DNA from: Edwardsiella tarda ATCC 15947 = NBRC 105688
GTDB taxonomy: Bacteria; Pseudomonadota; Gammaproteobacteria; Enterobacterales; Enterobacteriaceae
Length of the DNA: 64,000 nucleotides
Direction of reading: 5' to 3'
NCBI RefSeq assembly: GCF_003113495.2
Contig: NZ_CP084506.1
Span: 3,410,001 to 3,474,000, forward strand
Shown in pieces: positions 29,545 to 40,205 of this stretch. The notes under the pieces are model-generated. The model was not told the origin of the DNA. It did no database searches and saw nothing but the letters and a program-made list of their open reading frames with translations. Every line of letters starts with the position of its first letter. Positions within the stretch are counted from its first letter, which is position 1. The position numbers were made by a program, and so were the translations under genes.

Positions 29545-31707
29545 CTACAGCGTCTCTAAGCGAGCATAGGCGGCAACCAACCACTTGATCCCCTCGCCTT
29601 TAAAGGCGATCTGTAGACGGGTATGTTCGCCGCTCCCCTCTAGGTTAATGATCGTCCCCTCGCCAAACTTGGCGTGAGCGACTCGTTGCCCCAGACGATA
29701 GCCGCTATCGCTCTGGCTGAGCGGTGTACCGAGGCGAGCGTGGCTGACCGGACGCGACACGCTGGCGCGCAAACGCACCTCCTCGACGCACGTCTCCGGC
29801 AATTCGCCGACGAAGCGCGAGGGACGATGGTACACCTCTTTACCATACAGACGGCGACTCTCCGCATAGGTCAGGGTCAACTTACGCATCGCTCGGGTTA
29901 CCCCGACATAGGCCAGACGGCGCTCCTCTTCCAGTCGTCCTCCTTCATCCAAGGACATCTGGCTGGGAAACATCCCCTCTTCCATGCCGACGATAAATAC
30001 CTGGGGAAACTCTAACCCCTTGGCGGAGTGTAGGGTCATCAGCTGCACCGCATCCTGGTAAGCATCGGCCTGCCCTTCGCCCGACTCGAGGGCGGCATGA
30101 GACAAGAACGCCTGGAGCGGTGGCAGATCCTCATCGTCATCCTCATAACTGAATTGGCGCGTCGCCGTCACCAACTCCTCGAGGTTTTCGATGCGCGTCT
30201 GCCCCTTCTCACCTTTCTCCTGTTCATACATCTGACGCAGACCGGAGTCACGGATCACCCGATCGGTCTGGACATGCAGCGGCAGATCGAGGCTCTGTTG
30301 CTCGAGGGCATCGATCAACTCCAAGAAACGACGCAAGGCATTGGCCGCCCGACCAGGGAACACCGCTTCCTGCAACAGCGCGCGGGTCGCCTGCCACAGC
30401 GTGAGCTGACGGTCACGCGCCGTCTGGCGCACCACATCCAGTGTCCGATCGCCGATGCCGCGTACCGGGGTATTCACCACCCGCTCGAAGGCGGCATCAT
30501 CATTGCGGTTAGCCAACAAGCGCAAGTAGGCCAACGCATCTTTAATCTCCTGGCGCTCGAAGAAACGCATCCCACCGTAGATACGGTAGGGCATCACGGC
30601 CTGTAGCAGTGCCTCCTCCAGTACACGCGACTGGGCGTTACTGCGGTACAGGATAGCGCACTCCTTCAACGCACCGCCGTTGTCCTGCCAGGCCTTGATG
30701 CGATTCACCACGAAACGCGCCTCGTCCAACTCGTTGAAGGCGCAATACAGTGAGATAGGTTCTCCCTCACCATCTTCCGTCCACAGCTTCTTACCCAAAC
30801 GTCCGTCGTTATTCTCGATTAATGCGTTGGCGGCACGCAGGATGTTGCCGCTGGAGCGGTAGTTCTGCTCCAAGCGGATGGTCTGCGCACCGGGAAAATC
30901 ATCGAGGAATTTTTGAATATTCTCCACCTGGGCGCCACGCCAACCATAGATCGACTGATCATCATCGCCGACGATCATCACCCGACCGCTATCGCCAGCT
31001 AGCATGCGGATCCAGGCGTACTGGATGCGGTTGGTATCCTGAAACTCATCCACCAAGATATTGCTGAAGCGGGCGCGATAGTGTTCGAGGATCTGCGGCT
31101 TATGCAGCCACAACTCATGAGCGCGCAACAGCAGCTCGGCAAAGTCCACCAGCCCGGCACGATCACAGGCCTCCTGGTAGGCTTGGTAGATGCGCAGCCA
31201 GGTCTGCTCCACCGGATTGCCATAGCTCTCAATGTGTTGGGGACGCAGACCATCATCTTTCTTGCCGTTGATGTACCACATGCCCTGACGCGCCGGCCAC
31301 TGTTTCTCATCCAGATTCATCGCCTTGATGAGTCGCTTGAGCAGACGCAACTGATCTTCGCTGTCGAGGATCTGAAAATCCTGTGGTAAGCCGGCATCCA
31401 GATGATGAGCCCGTAGCAGACGGTGTGCCAAGCCATGAAAGGTGCCGATCCACATCCCTCCTTGACTGGTGCCAATCAGCGCCTCAATACGATGACGCAT
31501 CTCCGCCGCCGCCTTGTTGGTAAAGGTGACCGCCATGATGGAAAAGGGAGAGCAGTGCTCCACGGCGAGCAACCAGGCGATGCGATGCACCAGAACGCGA
31601 GTCTTACCACTGCCCGCCCCCGCCAGCACCAACAGGTTACTGCGTGGCGCGGCAACCGCCTCGCGCTGTCTATCGTTCAGGCTTTCGAGCAGGTCAGATA
31701 CGTCCAT
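29545..31707 (-). CDS. uvrD: UvrD, DNA helicase II
   Basis: UvrD is the 3'-5' superfamily 1 helicase of mismatch and nucleotide excision repair. It has 720 residues, the E. coli length. Motifs: Q motif LNDRQREAV, Walker A AGAGSGKT (about residues 29-36), motif II DEFQDT, motif [16 protein letters not shown], motif VI VTRAMRKL, and the C-terminal Tudor-like domain (GTIINLEGSGEHTRLQIAF). The ATG at 31705-31707 was preferred to a 6-codon extension. A LexA box lies in the short gap behind yigB. Confidence 0.98.
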   Translation of the reverse strand: MDVSDLLESLNDRQREAVAAPRSNLLVLAGAGSGKTRVLVHRIAWLLAVEHCSPFSIMAVTFTNKAAAEMRHRIEALIGTSQGGMWIGTFHGLAHRLLRAHHLDAGLPQDFQILDSEDQLRLLKRLIKAMNLDEKQWPARQGMWYINGKKDDGLRPQHIESYGNPVEQTWLRIYQAYQEACDRAGLVDFAELLLRAHELWLHKPQILEHYRARFSNILVDEFQDTNRIQYAWIRMLAGDSGRVMIVGDDDQSIYGWRGAQVENIQKFLDDFPGAQTIRLEQNYRSSGNILRAANALIENNDGRLGKKLWTEDGEGEPISLYCAFNELDEARFVVNRIKAWQDNGGALKECAILYRSNAQSRVLEEALLQAVMPYRIYGGMRFFERQEIKDALAYLRLLANRNDDAAFERVVNTPVRGIGDRTLDVVRQTARDRQLTLWQATRALLQEAVFPGRAANALRRFLELIDALEQQSLDLPLHVQTDRVIRDSGLRQMYEQEKGEKGQTRIENLEELVTATRQFSYEDDDEDLPPLQAFLSHAALESGEGQADAYQDAVQLMTLHSAKGLEFPQVFIVGMEEGMFPSQMSLDEGGRLEEERRLAYVGVTRAMRKLTLTYAESRRLYGKEVYHRPSRFVGELPETCVEEVRLRASVSRPVSHARLGTPLSQSDSGYRLGQRVAHAKFGEGTIINLEGSGEHTRLQIAFKGEGIKWLVAAYARLETL

Positions 31708-31755
31708 AGGGCACCGTCTTTTCACTGGGGAAATAGCACCATCGGTGCCATTTTA

Positions 31756-31771
31756 CTGGAGATTTATACAG
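31756..31771 (-). promoter_or_regulatory. LexA (SOS) box of uvrD
   Basis: On the minus strand CTGTATAAATCTCCAG matches the LexA pattern CTGT-N8-CAG-type and closely resembles the E. coli uvrD box, which also ends CCAG. It is 49 bases before the uvrD start codon. Confidence 0.75.
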
Positions 31772-31784
31772 ATTCTGTCGGGAA

Positions 31785-32501
31785 TTATAGCAGTGCGAGC
31801 AGCGAAGCCAACCGGGAAATCTCGACATGGGGCAACAGGCGGCCATAGGCGGCCTGCATCAGCGAGCGGGCCCGATCGTTGATCCAACATGCCTGTACGC
31901 CACTACGCACCGCGCCAGCGACATCGGTCGTCAAGTCATCACCGACATGCAGTAACTGCCCGGGAGCCAGCCGCAAACGACGAGCCGCAGCCAGATACAT
32001 GTCACCGTAAGGTTTGGCGCGCCCATCCGGGCCCGCGCGTAATACGAAGCGAAAATAGTCGCCCAGGCCACAGCGCGCCGGGTCGGCGTTACCATTCGTG
32101 ATCGCCACCAACGGCAGTTGTTGAGCCAACAATCCCAAGACCCGATGGGTCTCATCGGGGACCTCGATGCGGCTACGCCACTCGGCGAAGTGCGCCAGCG
32201 CCTCATCGGCACCTCGGCGACACGCCTGCGGCGAGAGCCCACCACGCCATAGCGCCTCATGTACCGCGCGCCAACGCCATTGAGTCACATCATGGTAGAT
32301 TTCCGGATCGCTGGCACGCAGTTCGGCACGCAGCCGCTGCCAATCAGCGCTCTGGAAATCCTGCAACGGAGCAAAACGATGGCGTAAAAAGTCGAGCGCC
32401 GCCTGCTCGCTACGCACGATCACCGGATGGTTGTCATACAGCGTATCGTCCAGATCGAAAGTCAACGCCGCGGGGCGCTGCACAGCACGGTAGAAATGCA
32501 T
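31785..32501 (-). CDS. yigB: YigB, HAD-family phosphatase (FMN / riboflavin pathway in E. coli)
   Basis: A 238-residue haloacid-dehalogenase-like hydrolase with motif I DLDDTLYDN (nucleophile D and acid-base D), motif II in AITNGN, and motif III/IV K...HVGDDLTTDVAGA. E. coli YigB acts on FMN and on the pyrimidine intermediate of riboflavin synthesis; the natural substrate here is inferred. The start overlaps the xerC stop as TGATG, and uvrD follows, so it belongs to the lptM-dapF-yigA-xerC-yigB run. Confidence 0.94.
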   Translation of the reverse strand: MHFYRAVQRPAALTFDLDDTLYDNHPVIVRSEQAALDFLRHRFAPLQDFQSADWQRLRAELRASDPEIYHDVTQWRWRAVHEALWRGGLSPQACRRGADEALAHFAEWRSRIEVPDETHRVLGLLAQQLPLVAITNGNADPARCGLGDYFRFVLRAGPDGRAKPYGDMYLAAARRLRLAPGQLLHVGDDLTTDVAGAVRSGVQACWINDRARSLMQAAYGRLLPHVEISRLASLLALL

Positions 32502-33412
32502 CAGGTTTTCCCTCTTTTCGCGCGGGGATGGGCCGCATCATACACGTTAGCCAGATGCTGAAAGTCGAGATGGGTATAGATTTGCGTCGTCGAAAGATTG
32601 GCGTGTCCCAGCAGCTCCTGTACCGCGCGCAGATCGCCGCTGGACTCCAAGAGATGCGTGGCAAAGGAGTGACGCAGTTTATGTGGATGAATATGGCTGG
32701 TGACACCCTGCTTCACGCCCCACTCCGCAAAACGCTTCTGTACGTTGCGTGGCGAGATCCGCCCTCCTCGACTGGAAATAAACAGGGCATCGTCCTGCGG
32801 CTGTAATGCGATACGAAGCGCCAACCACTTCTCGACCCAGCGAACCGCCTCTCGCCCTATCGGCAATCGCCGCTCCTTGCTGCCCTTACCCAACACCCAC
32901 ACCTCACCCGTCGCCAGATCGAGGTGGCGGCAGTCTAACCCCACCAACTCCGACAGACGCAAGCCGCCGCCATACATCAACTCCAACATCGCCCTATCGC
33001 GTACCGCCAGCGTGTCGCTTTCGTCGATCGCTAACAGACGATTGACGTCATCCACATCCAGATTCTTCGGCAGATGGCGCCCCTGGCGCGGTGCGGCGAC
33101 ACCTTTGGCGGGATTAGCCGCCAACGCGCCGCAGCTGACTTGCCAGTCGAGAAAACTACGCAATGCCGATAGCCGTAACGCCAGGCTGGCCGGCTCCAGT
33201 CCCTGACGGCGACTACGGGCGACCAAGGCCCGCACCCTGGCACTATCCAGGGCAAGCCAATCCGTGACGCCAGACTCCTGCAACAACGCGATAATCGCCG
33301 CCAGTTGACGACGATAGGTATCAACGGTACGCGGGCTAAGCTGCCGCTCGACACGCAACATTTGCAGAAACGCCGACACCGGCGCATTCAACGTCTCAGC
33401 CGAACTGCTCAT
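32501..33412 (-). CDS. xerC: XerC, tyrosine recombinase for chromosome dimer resolution
   Basis: XerC with XerD resolves chromosome dimers at dif under FtsK control. The 303-residue protein has the N-terminal SAM-like core-binding domain ([17 protein letters not shown]) and the catalytic set R ([11 protein letters not shown]), K (KGSKERRLP), HxxR ([10 protein letters not shown]), H ([11 protein letters not shown]) and the nucleophile Y of IYTH. It starts at the ATG overlapping the yigA stop as ATGA. About ten residues before the conserved core are variable, with S and A. Confidence 0.97.
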   Translation of the reverse strand: MSSSAETLNAPVSAFLQMLRVERQLSPRTVDTYRRQLAAIIALLQESGVTDWLALDSARVRALVARSRRQGLEPASLALRLSALRSFLDWQVSCGALAANPAKGVAAPRQGRHLPKNLDVDDVNRLLAIDESDTLAVRDRAMLELMYGGGLRLSELVGLDCRHLDLATGEVWVLGKGSKERRLPIGREAVRWVEKWLALRIALQPQDDALFISSRGGRISPRNVQKRFAEWGVKQGVTSHIHPHKLRHSFATHLLESSGDLRAVQELLGHANLSTTQIYTHLDFQHLANVYDAAHPRAKRGKT

Positions 33413-34113
33413 TGCCGTTCGATCCAACGCGTCAACATCGGGGGAAGCAGGCGGGCTAACTGTGCTAACAATTCAGTCCCCATCCCTTGCTGATAGTGCT
33501 GCGCATCGGCGCTGGTGAAGATCAGCAGCCCTAGGTCCGCGAAATCGCCCATCAATGACAGCGCCACCGAGCCGACATGATGCGCCTGCGGCAACAGGAG
33601 CAATAGCTCCTGACCGTTGAGTGTGCCCAGATAGTGGTTAGCATCGCCCAAACGTTGGATACGCAATAACTCCACCTCTGACCGGGCGATCGCCAGATCA
33701 GTGAAACGCGATGGCGCGCTCAGACGCCAACGGTCGGAGAATAACCGCACATAGGCCCCCGACAAGCCCAACGAGCGCGCCCAACGCTGCAGACGCTGTA
33801 GGAAGTCATCCAACGTCGGCGCCGACGCCAATTGACTTTGCAGCGTCAACAGGCCGCCAAATAGACGTTCATTGTCCCGCGCCAGTTCGATGAGCTGCTC
33901 GATCTCCCGATCCAACGCCGCAATCTGTCGACGCTGGCGCCCCAACTGCCACTCCAGCAACGACACGGCACCACGCACCGGGTGCGGGATGACCATCTGC
34001 TCGACCTGACGGGCATTACGGATAAAAAAATCAGGATGTTGCCGCAAATAGGCCACCACCTGCGCATCAACCAGTTCTGATTGACGGCAGTTGTCGCTCT
34101 CGCTTTCACTCAT
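33409..34113 (-). CDS. yigA: YigA, DUF484 (GAF-like) protein
   Basis: A 234-residue protein of the DUF484 family (E. coli YigA 235), with the conserved start [18 protein letters not shown], a helical linker ([21 protein letters not shown]) that may form a coiled coil, and a GAF-like C-terminal domain. Function is unknown in any species I know. It is always seen between dapF and xerC and overlaps xerC by 4 bases, which suggests co-translation and not a defined role. Confidence 0.93.
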   Translation of the reverse strand: MSESESDNCRQSELVDAQVVAYLRQHPDFFIRNARQVEQMVIPHPVRGAVSLLEWQLGRQRRQIAALDREIEQLIELARDNERLFGGLLTLQSQLASAPTLDDFLQRLQRWARSLGLSGAYVRLFSDRWRLSAPSRFTDLAIARSEVELLRIQRLGDANHYLGTLNGQELLLLLPQAHHVGSVALSLMGDFADLGLLIFTSADAQHYQQGMGTELLAQLARLLPPMLTRWIERQ

Positions 34114-34126
34114 CGCTACCTACCGT

Positions 34127-34951
34127 TTATAAATGGATGAATCCATCATAGACGTGAGTGGCCGGCCCGATCATCAACAACGGCGTACCCGGCCCCTGCC
34201 AACAGATATGGAGGGTTCCGCCAGGTAACTCGACCCGCACCTGCTCATCCAGCAAGCCTTGCTGAATCCCTACCGCCACCGCCGCGCACGCACCGCTGCC
34301 ACACGCCTGCGTTTCACCGGCGCCACGCTCGTAAACCCGTAAGCGGATATAACCGCGGTCTACCACCTGCATAAAGCCAACGTTGACCCGCTCGGGAAAA
34401 CGCTCATGGCTCTCCAACGCGGGGCCTAACAGGGCGACCTGTGCCTGACTCACATCCTCGACTTGCAACACGCAATGAGGGTTACCCATCGAGACCGCGC
34501 CACACAGCACGGTCTGCTGCGCTACACGTAAAATATAGGTTTTTTCCGCCTTGGCTGCCTTAAAGGGGATCCGTCCAGGGTCAAACTGCGGCTCACCCAT
34601 GTTGACCGTCACCCGCTCATCGTCATCCACATGCAAGGTCATGCGCCCATTCTGCGTACTGACCCGGATATCTCGCCGATTCGTCAGCCCCTTAATGCGA
34701 ACGAAACGCGCGAAACAACGCGCGCCATTGCCGCATTGGGCCACCTCGCTGCCGTCAGCATTGAAGATGCGGTAATGGAAGTCGAGGTCGGGATCATAGG
34801 GGGGTTCGACGACCAACAGTTGGTCAAAACCCACGCCGGTATGCCTGTCGGCCAGGCGGCGAATTAACTCGGGCGAAAAATAAACGTTCTGGGTGACGGC
34901 ATCCACCACCATAAAATCATTACCCAGCCCGTGCATCTTGGCAAACTGCAT
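34127..34951 (-). CDS. dapF: DapF, diaminopimelate epimerase
   Basis: DapF converts LL- to meso-diaminopimelate for lysine and peptidoglycan. It has 274 residues, the E. coli length, with the two catalytic cysteines in CGNGARC and CGSGAC and the GNDF and [11 protein letters not shown] segments. The ATG at 34949-34951 gives the conserved [13 protein letters not shown] start; a 15-codon extension was dropped. It lies between lptM and yigA, 13 bases before the latter. Confidence 0.97.
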   Translation of the reverse strand: MQFAKMHGLGNDFMVVDAVTQNVYFSPELIRRLADRHTGVGFDQLLVVEPPYDPDLDFHYRIFNADGSEVAQCGNGARCFARFVRIKGLTNRRDIRVSTQNGRMTLHVDDDERVTVNMGEPQFDPGRIPFKAAKAEKTYILRVAQQTVLCGAVSMGNPHCVLQVEDVSQAQVALLGPALESHERFPERVNVGFMQVVDRGYIRLRVYERGAGETQACGSGACAAVAVGIQQGLLDEQVRVELPGGTLHICWQGPGTPLLMIGPATHVYDGFIHL

Positions 34952-35008
34952 GTCCCTACCCCTTGATGAATACCTGCCAACGTCTACCCTTGGCACACGG
35001 TGCGAAAA

Positions 35009-35218
35009 TCAGTGGGCGTTCCCAGCCTCGGCGGGGGCCGTCTGCGCCGCCTTCGAGGTCGGTTCCTGCGTCGGCGCCGGTACGTTATAGACCTCCGGTG
35101 CCTTCTGTGCGGCCGGAGCCTGCTGCGGCGGAGGGAAATAGAGCGGCCCTTTCAGTCCACAGCCCCCCAACGCCGCGGCGCACAGCACCAATAGCGCACT
35201 ACGGAATTGTCTGTTCAT
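35009..35218 (-). CDS. lptM: LptM (YifL), small lipoprotein
   Basis: A 69-residue lipoprotein with lipobox LGGC and the conserved motif CGLKGPLYFPP directly after it. In E. coli LptM (YifL) assists assembly and disulfide maturation of LptD in the LPS transport machine. The tail is P-, A- and Q-rich and diverges. The ATG at 35216-35218 was chosen over a TTG ten codons upstream. It precedes dapF and diverges from cyaY. Confidence 0.9.
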   Translation of the reverse strand: MNRQFRSALLVLCAAALGGCGLKGPLYFPPPQQAPAAQKAPEVYNVPAPTQEPTSKAAQTAPAEAGNAH

Positions 35219-35295
35219 TGTATTAATGCCTGTGATTCCAGAGTTCAAGCTTTCTATAATCGCAGTTGGATACTGAAAAGCAATAGGAAATGATT

Positions 35296-35622
35296 ATGAA
35301 TGACAGCGAGTTTCACCAGTTGGCCGACGCACTGATGCAGTCGTTAGAAGAGGCGCTAGACGCCTATCAAGACGATGCCGACATCGATTGTGAAACCAAC
35401 GGCGGCGTCATGACGCTTAGCTTTGAAGATGGTAGCAAGATCGTGGTTAACCGCCAGGAGCCGTTACACCAAATCTGGCTGGCGACCCGCGCCGGCGGTT
35501 ACCACTTCGATTATCACGATGGACAGTGGCGCTGTTCACGCAGCGCGGCCACCTTCAGCCAGGTATTAAACGAAGCGTGCAGTGCCCAAGCGGGCGTAGC
35601 GGTGGCACTCGACTTGGCGTAA
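35296..35622 (+). CDS. cyaY: CyaY, frataxin-like iron-binding protein
   Basis: The bacterial frataxin regulates iron-sulfur cluster assembly by binding IscS and iron. The 108-residue protein (E. coli 106) has the acidic first helix ([18 protein letters not shown]), the strand [30 protein letters not shown] and the GGYHFD segment. Of two in-frame ATGs, that at 35296 has the better spacing from AGGA. It converges on cyaA with 8 bases between them. Confidence 0.96.
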   Translation: MNDSEFHQLADALMQSLEEALDAYQDDADIDCETNGGVMTLSFEDGSKIVVNRQEPLHQIWLATRAGGYHFDYHDGQWRCSRSAATFSQVLNEACSAQAGVAVALDLA

Positions 35623-35630
35623 GTCGAGCG

Positions 35631-38180
35631 TCAATACACCTTAAAACGCTGACACGGCGCATCCTCACCGTCCCCCTCCGTAACGGGGGGCGGCACCGCT
35701 TTACTGCGGAAAGGGATCACCTGGGCGCGTCCATCCTTCGTCACGATCTGGTAGAACTGCGGCAGGTTAAAGTTGATAAAGCTAGAACCATAGGTGAAAC
35801 GGTCATGTGACGAAGAGTAGAAGCGGCTGACATCGCGTACCAGCTCCTCTTTACTTCCTTCACAATGGTGATAGACCTCGACCCGATTAGACTCATCCAG
35901 GATATAGATGTTAAAGCCGTCGCGCTCGCCATCCTCGAAGAAGAACTGGATGATCCCCTCGCTAGCATAACCGTCGACGACCGCCGGTAGATGAGCCTGC
36001 TCGGTCTCTACCTGCATCGAGAGGCCGTGCAATTTGTTATTCGAGATAGCACCGTAAAACTCGACGGCATTCTCCAGCTTCTGTACCGAGACGCTCAGAC
36101 GTTCGAAGAAAAGCCCCCACGTCTGCCCGGCCACACGCACCGCCTTAAAACGCCCTGGCTCTTGGCGCGTGCTGGAGAGACGCAGATCGATGCACTCCGA
36201 GACCAGTTGCTGCAAGCGCGTACGGATCAGGCCACGCAGATGACGACTGTAGCAGAACACCTCCACCGCCTCTGGCGGCGCGGCATCCTGATGCATCTTG
36301 CCCAGAATCGTCTTCAACGCCTCCAGCACCGCCTGCTCACCGCTAAAGTGCAGTGTACGCACCTCATTCCACGAGTTGCGATACAGCAGATCGACGCTAC
36401 CGACCAAACACTGCTGCTGCTCACCGAAACTAAAGACATCCAACTGACGGAAATCGAAGTGCACCACCTGGTTACTAAAGGTGGCGGTCGGATCATGCTC
36501 CAGGTTGACGATAATCGCTAAGTGACGGATTTCACATGGACTGTACAATGCTTTCGGCGTCGGTGCAGGTAAACGCAACGGGAAATGATTCGCCACATCG
36601 CGCACCAGCTCACGTAGCTTATTCAGATCGCACTGGCTGCTATTCGCCTTCAAGTGTAGCCACGTCTCTGACGTCAACAGACCATTGAAGTAGGCCCAGG
36701 CCACCAGCTTATTAAGGTAACGGTTATATTCCAGCGGCTGATGACTGACGATACTGTCGATGGTCGGAGCCTGGTTATAGAGATACCAGCCGCTGCGATT
36801 GGCACGCCCGACCGGGACATAGATAAAAGTCAGATCGCCCTCAGAGAGATCCGGCGAGATCTGCGGGTTGACCAGCGTCACCTTACCCGGCAACGCCTCG
36901 AAGGCGGCGTAAAGCTTACGCGTCAACACCCCAATATCCTGCGGGCTGGCACTAACACTCAGATTATTGCGCCGAGCGAAACGGATCAGGTTGCGATAAC
37001 TCTGCATCATCGCGTCCAACAACTCGTTATGTGCCTCACGCACCTGGCCAATCTTCCAATTGGCACGATTATCCAACGAGCGAATCAACGCCTCATCCCA
37101 GCCCCATTGTGCCACCAACTGGCTGAGGATCTCCCGCCGCCAGCCCACGCAAGCGCGAGTACGCGACATCTTCTCGCACACCTTCAGATAGAAGCAGCGA
37201 CGCGCTAAATCGAGACGAGCATGATCACCGATCTGCTCCAGATAATGGGTAACCCGCTCCAACATCATGCAGTAAGGGTCGAGCCCGAAGGAGACAATCT
37301 CTCCCTTATGCAGGCGATTCTTGATATCCATCGCCAACAGTTCGGTATTGGGATACTCCCAAGAGTAAGCCTCCAGCAGCAGGCTCTTCAGCACCGCCTT
37401 ATAGGGCGAGTCGATACTCTTATACAACTGCCACAGGCTGGCGCCGAAGTACTCTTCAGCAGACAACGAACTCAGCCCACCGAGATCGAGCCACTCGTTG
37501 GGTGTCAACGCCCCCTGCGCATACAGTGAGAGCACATACTCATCGTAGTGCCCCTCTTCTTCACAGGGCACCATGCTCCACAGAATACGCTTACCCGCCA
37601 GGCGAACAGCGGTACGATAAAACTCATCGAGCAAGAGAATATGTTGCGTCGAACCACAGTCTTCCCCGCCGAGGCTACCGCTCTCGTTATGACGAAAACG
37701 GTTCTCGTCGATCAAGAAGAAACTGACCTCAACCCCCAGCGAGGCGGCCCATTTCTCCAGCAGCAGACACTTCTGCTGCAGCTGATTGCGCTCACTGTTA
37801 TCCAACCAGGAGTGATGGCAGACCCAGATATCCAGATCGGAGCTACAGCTCTGACCGATGGAGGAGGTGCTACCCATGGTATACAGCCCGGTGATCGGCT
37901 GTTGATCCGAGCCCGTCACCGGCGGAATACTACCCGGCGCACGCGTCTCGATATGGTGCAGATAGTGTTGCTGAGCGGCATCAGGCTTGAAGAAACAGAT
38001 CCCATGCGGGACGCTTCCCTCTAAATAACCCGGCATCAGCGGATGATGAAAGTGCAATAAGGTAGGCAGCAGCGTATACACCTGCTGAAAAGCGGGTCCC
38101 ATCGCCGACAGTGCACGATCAACCCGAAGTTGGTTAATCGCATCCAGTCGTTGCTTCAGTGTCTCGATGTAGAGGTACAA
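35631..38180 (-). CDS. cyaA: CyaA, class I adenylate cyclase
   Basis: Class I adenylate cyclase, source of cAMP for CRP. The 849-residue protein (E. coli 848) aligns from [19 protein letters not shown] onward; the nucleotidyltransferase core [21 protein letters not shown] is near residues 103-123 and the C-terminal glucose-sensing regulatory half is complete. The start codon is TTG, as in E. coli, where it limits cyclase synthesis. It diverges from hemC. A CRP site in the promoter region indicates feedback repression. Confidence 0.97.
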   Translation of the reverse strand: MYLYIETLKQRLDAINQLRVDRALSAMGPAFQQVYTLLPTLLHFHHPLMPGYLEGSVPHGICFFKPDAAQQHYLHHIETRAPGSIPPVTGSDQQPITGLYTMGSTSSIGQSCSSDLDIWVCHHSWLDNSERNQLQQKCLLLEKWAASLGVEVSFFLIDENRFRHNESGSLGGEDCGSTQHILLLDEFYRTAVRLAGKRILWSMVPCEEEGHYDEYVLSLYAQGALTPNEWLDLGGLSSLSAEEYFGASLWQLYKSIDSPYKAVLKSLLLEAYSWEYPNTELLAMDIKNRLHKGEIVSFGLDPYCMMLERVTHYLEQIGDHARLDLARRCFYLKVCEKMSRTRACVGWRREILSQLVAQWGWDEALIRSLDNRANWKIGQVREAHNELLDAMMQSYRNLIRFARRNNLSVSASPQDIGVLTRKLYAAFEALPGKVTLVNPQISPDLSEGDLTFIYVPVGRANRSGWYLYNQAPTIDSIVSHQPLEYNRYLNKLVAWAYFNGLLTSETWLHLKANSSQCDLNKLRELVRDVANHFPLRLPAPTPKALYSPCEIRHLAIIVNLEHDPTATFSNQVVHFDFRQLDVFSFGEQQQCLVGSVDLLYRNSWNEVRTLHFSGEQAVLEALKTILGKMHQDAAPPEAVEVFCYSRHLRGLIRTRLQQLVSECIDLRLSSTRQEPGRFKAVRVAGQTWGLFFERLSVSVQKLENAVEFYGAISNNKLHGLSMQVETEQAHLPAVVDGYASEGIIQFFFEDGERDGFNIYILDESNRVEVYHHCEGSKEELVRDVSRFYSSSHDRFTYGSSFINFNLPQFYQIVTKDGRAQVIPFRSKAVPPPVTEGDGEDAPCQRFKVY

Positions 38181-38280
38181 GACGTTTCGCCTGATTTTCT
38201 GGTGTACGAAAGGGGACTCGTTTCCATGCCCCCCAACAACGGTTCTATTAATAGTAATGATAGATGGGAAATTGCTGGAA

Positions 38281-38296
38281 ACGTGATCAATTTAAC
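38281..38296 (-). promoter_or_regulatory. CRP site of the cyaA promoter
   Basis: On the minus strand TGTTA-N6-TCACG lies about 100 bases upstream of the TTG start, in a stretch (AGGTGTTAAATTGATCACG) nearly identical to the E. coli cyaA P2 CRP site, where cAMP-CRP represses. The remaining cyaA-hemC gap (38181-38481) shows nothing else I can name. Confidence 0.8.
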
Positions 38297-38481
38297 ACCT
38301 TGCCGATTGACCGTAAAGATAGAAACACCACACACTGAATGTTGAGATTCCCTTGTCGTTGATCTTTCCCGCTTTTCCCCCGCATTTCCCGCTCACTGAT
38401 GCGACCCCTCCCGTGCGCTGACACTGCCTGCTCAGGCCGCAACATGGTAGGATGAAGGCCAGGCAAACGAGGGATATACAC

Positions 38482-39435
38482 ATGCAATCAACGACTACGG
38501 CAGCGCAGCAGACGCTGCGCATCGCAACGCGCCAGAGCCCGCTGGCGCTGTGGCAGGCACATTATGTCCGGGATCAATTGCTGACCCACTGGCCACAGCT
38601 GACGATAGAGCTGGTCCCCATGGTCACACGCGGCGACGTGCTACTCGACACCCCTCTGGCCAAAGTGGGTGGTAAGGGCCTGTTCGTCAAGGAGCTGGAA
38701 CTGGCTCTGTTGGAGGGGCGCGCCGACATCGCCGTCCATTCGATGAAGGACGTGCCAGTCGCGTTCCCCGATGGGTTAGGACTGGTCACCATCTGCCCGC
38801 GCGAAGATCCACGCGATGCCTTTGTCTCCCCCCACTTCGCCTCACTGGATCAGCTCCCGCCCGGAAGCATCGTTGGGACCTCCAGCCTGCGACGCCAATG
38901 TCAATTGCGTGCCGCGCGTCCGGATCTCCAGATTCGTGACCTGCGCGGGAATGTCGGCACCCGTCTGGCAAAACTGGATGCTGGCGAATATGACGCCATT
39001 ATTCTGGCTGCCGCTGGGCTCAAGCGTTTGCAATTGGAAGCACGTATCCGTACCCCACTGACGGCGGAGCAGTCGTTGCCGGCGGTCGGTCAAGGTGCGG
39101 TGGGTATCGAGTGCCGCCTGACAGACGAGGCGACCCGCGCATGGTTGGCCCCGCTCAATCATGAAAGCACAGCGTTACGCGTCAGCGCCGAGCGTGCGAT
39201 GAATATGCGTTTGGAGGGGGGCTGCCAGGTCCCCATCGGTAGTTACGCTGAAATCGACGGCGATCAACTCTGGCTACGCGCCTTGGTGGGCCGCCCGGAT
39301 GGCTCGCTGATCATTCGCGGCGAACGCCGCGGCCCATTGCACCAGGCAGAAAGCATGGGCATCGATTTAGCCGATGAGCTCCTGGCTCGTGGGGCGCGCG
39401 CCATCCTCGATGCTGTTTACCAACAGCCAGCGTAA
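38482..39435 (+). CDS. hemC: HemC, hydroxymethylbilane synthase
   Basis: HemC condenses four porphobilinogens to hydroxymethylbilane. The 317-residue protein (E. coli 313) has [14 protein letters not shown], the catalytic D in the [25 protein letters not shown] region, LRRQCQLR and the dipyrromethane-binding cysteine in EGGCQVPIG. The ATG at 38482 follows GAGGG; a 10-codon extension exists. It is first of hemC-hemD-hemX-hemY and diverges from cyaA. Confidence 0.97.
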   Translation: MQSTTTAAQQTLRIATRQSPLALWQAHYVRDQLLTHWPQLTIELVPMVTRGDVLLDTPLAKVGGKGLFVKELELALLEGRADIAVHSMKDVPVAFPDGLGLVTICPREDPRDAFVSPHFASLDQLPPGSIVGTSSLRRQCQLRAARPDLQIRDLRGNVGTRLAKLDAGEYDAIILAAAGLKRLQLEARIRTPLTAEQSLPAVGQGAVGIECRLTDEATRAWLAPLNHESTALRVSAERAMNMRLEGGCQVPIGSYAEIDGDQLWLRALVGRPDGSLIIRGERRGPLHQAESMGIDLADELLARGARAILDAVYQQPA

Positions 39436-39441
39436 ACGGTC

Positions 39442-40188
39442 ATGAGTATCTTGGTCACCCGTCCCTCCCCCGCCGGCGAACAGCTGGTCGAGCGCTTACG
39501 CGCGGCGGGGATGGCGGCCTGGCACAGCCCCTTGATCGACTACGCGCCCGGCGCGCAGCTGGCGCAATTGCCCGAACGACTCGCCGAGCTGGCGCCGGGT
39601 GATCTGCTGCTCGCCGTATCACGCCCCGCCGTCCAGTACGCCAGTAGCAGGCTACAACGCGCGGGGCTCCCCTGGCCGCCGACGCTACGCTACCTCGCTA
39701 TCGGTCACACCACCGCCCAGGCGCTCCAGGCAGCGAGTGGTCAGTCGGTGATCTACCCGGATCACGGTGAGACGTCTGAGGCGCTGCTGGCCCTGCCCGC
39801 CCTACAGTCACTCAACGCGCGGCGAGCCCTGATCCTACGCGGTAATGGTGGACGCGAGCTGATCGCCGCCACCCTACGGGCTCACGGCGTAACCGTCACA
39901 CTATGCGAATGCTACCAGCGACGCCCCTGTATCCCTCCGGGTAGCGATCACTATCGACGCTGGCAACAACAGAAAATCTCGACACTGGTGGTGACCAGTG
40001 GTGAAATGCTGCAACAGCTCTATGATTTAGTTCCTGAATACGATCGGCGGCATTGGTTACTGTGCTGCCGACTCATCGTCGTCAGCGAACGCCTAGCGCA
40101 ACGCGCCCGCGATCTGGGATGGCAAGAGATCCGGGTGGCCGACAGCGCCAACAACGACGCATTATTGCGCACGCTACAGATCACTTGA
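39442..40188 (+). CDS. hemD: HemD, uroporphyrinogen-III synthase
   Basis: HemD closes and inverts ring D of hydroxymethylbilane to give uroporphyrinogen III. The 248-residue protein (E. coli 246) starts with the family motif [17 protein letters not shown] and has the two-lobed pattern with IGHTTAQAL and [16 protein letters not shown]. HemD is poorly conserved, so position 6 bases after hemC and length carry much of the call. hemX follows after 17 bases. Confidence 0.95.
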   Translation: MSILVTRPSPAGEQLVERLRAAGMAAWHSPLIDYAPGAQLAQLPERLAELAPGDLLLAVSRPAVQYASSRLQRAGLPWPPTLRYLAIGHTTAQALQAASGQSVIYPDHGETSEALLALPALQSLNARRALILRGNGGRELIAATLRAHGVTVTLCECYQRRPCIPPGSDHYRRWQQQKISTLVVTSGEMLQQLYDLVPEYDRRHWLLCCRLIVVSERLAQRARDLGWQEIRVADSANNDALLRTLQIT

Positions 40189-40205
40189 CCATGGGACATG
40201 CCACG

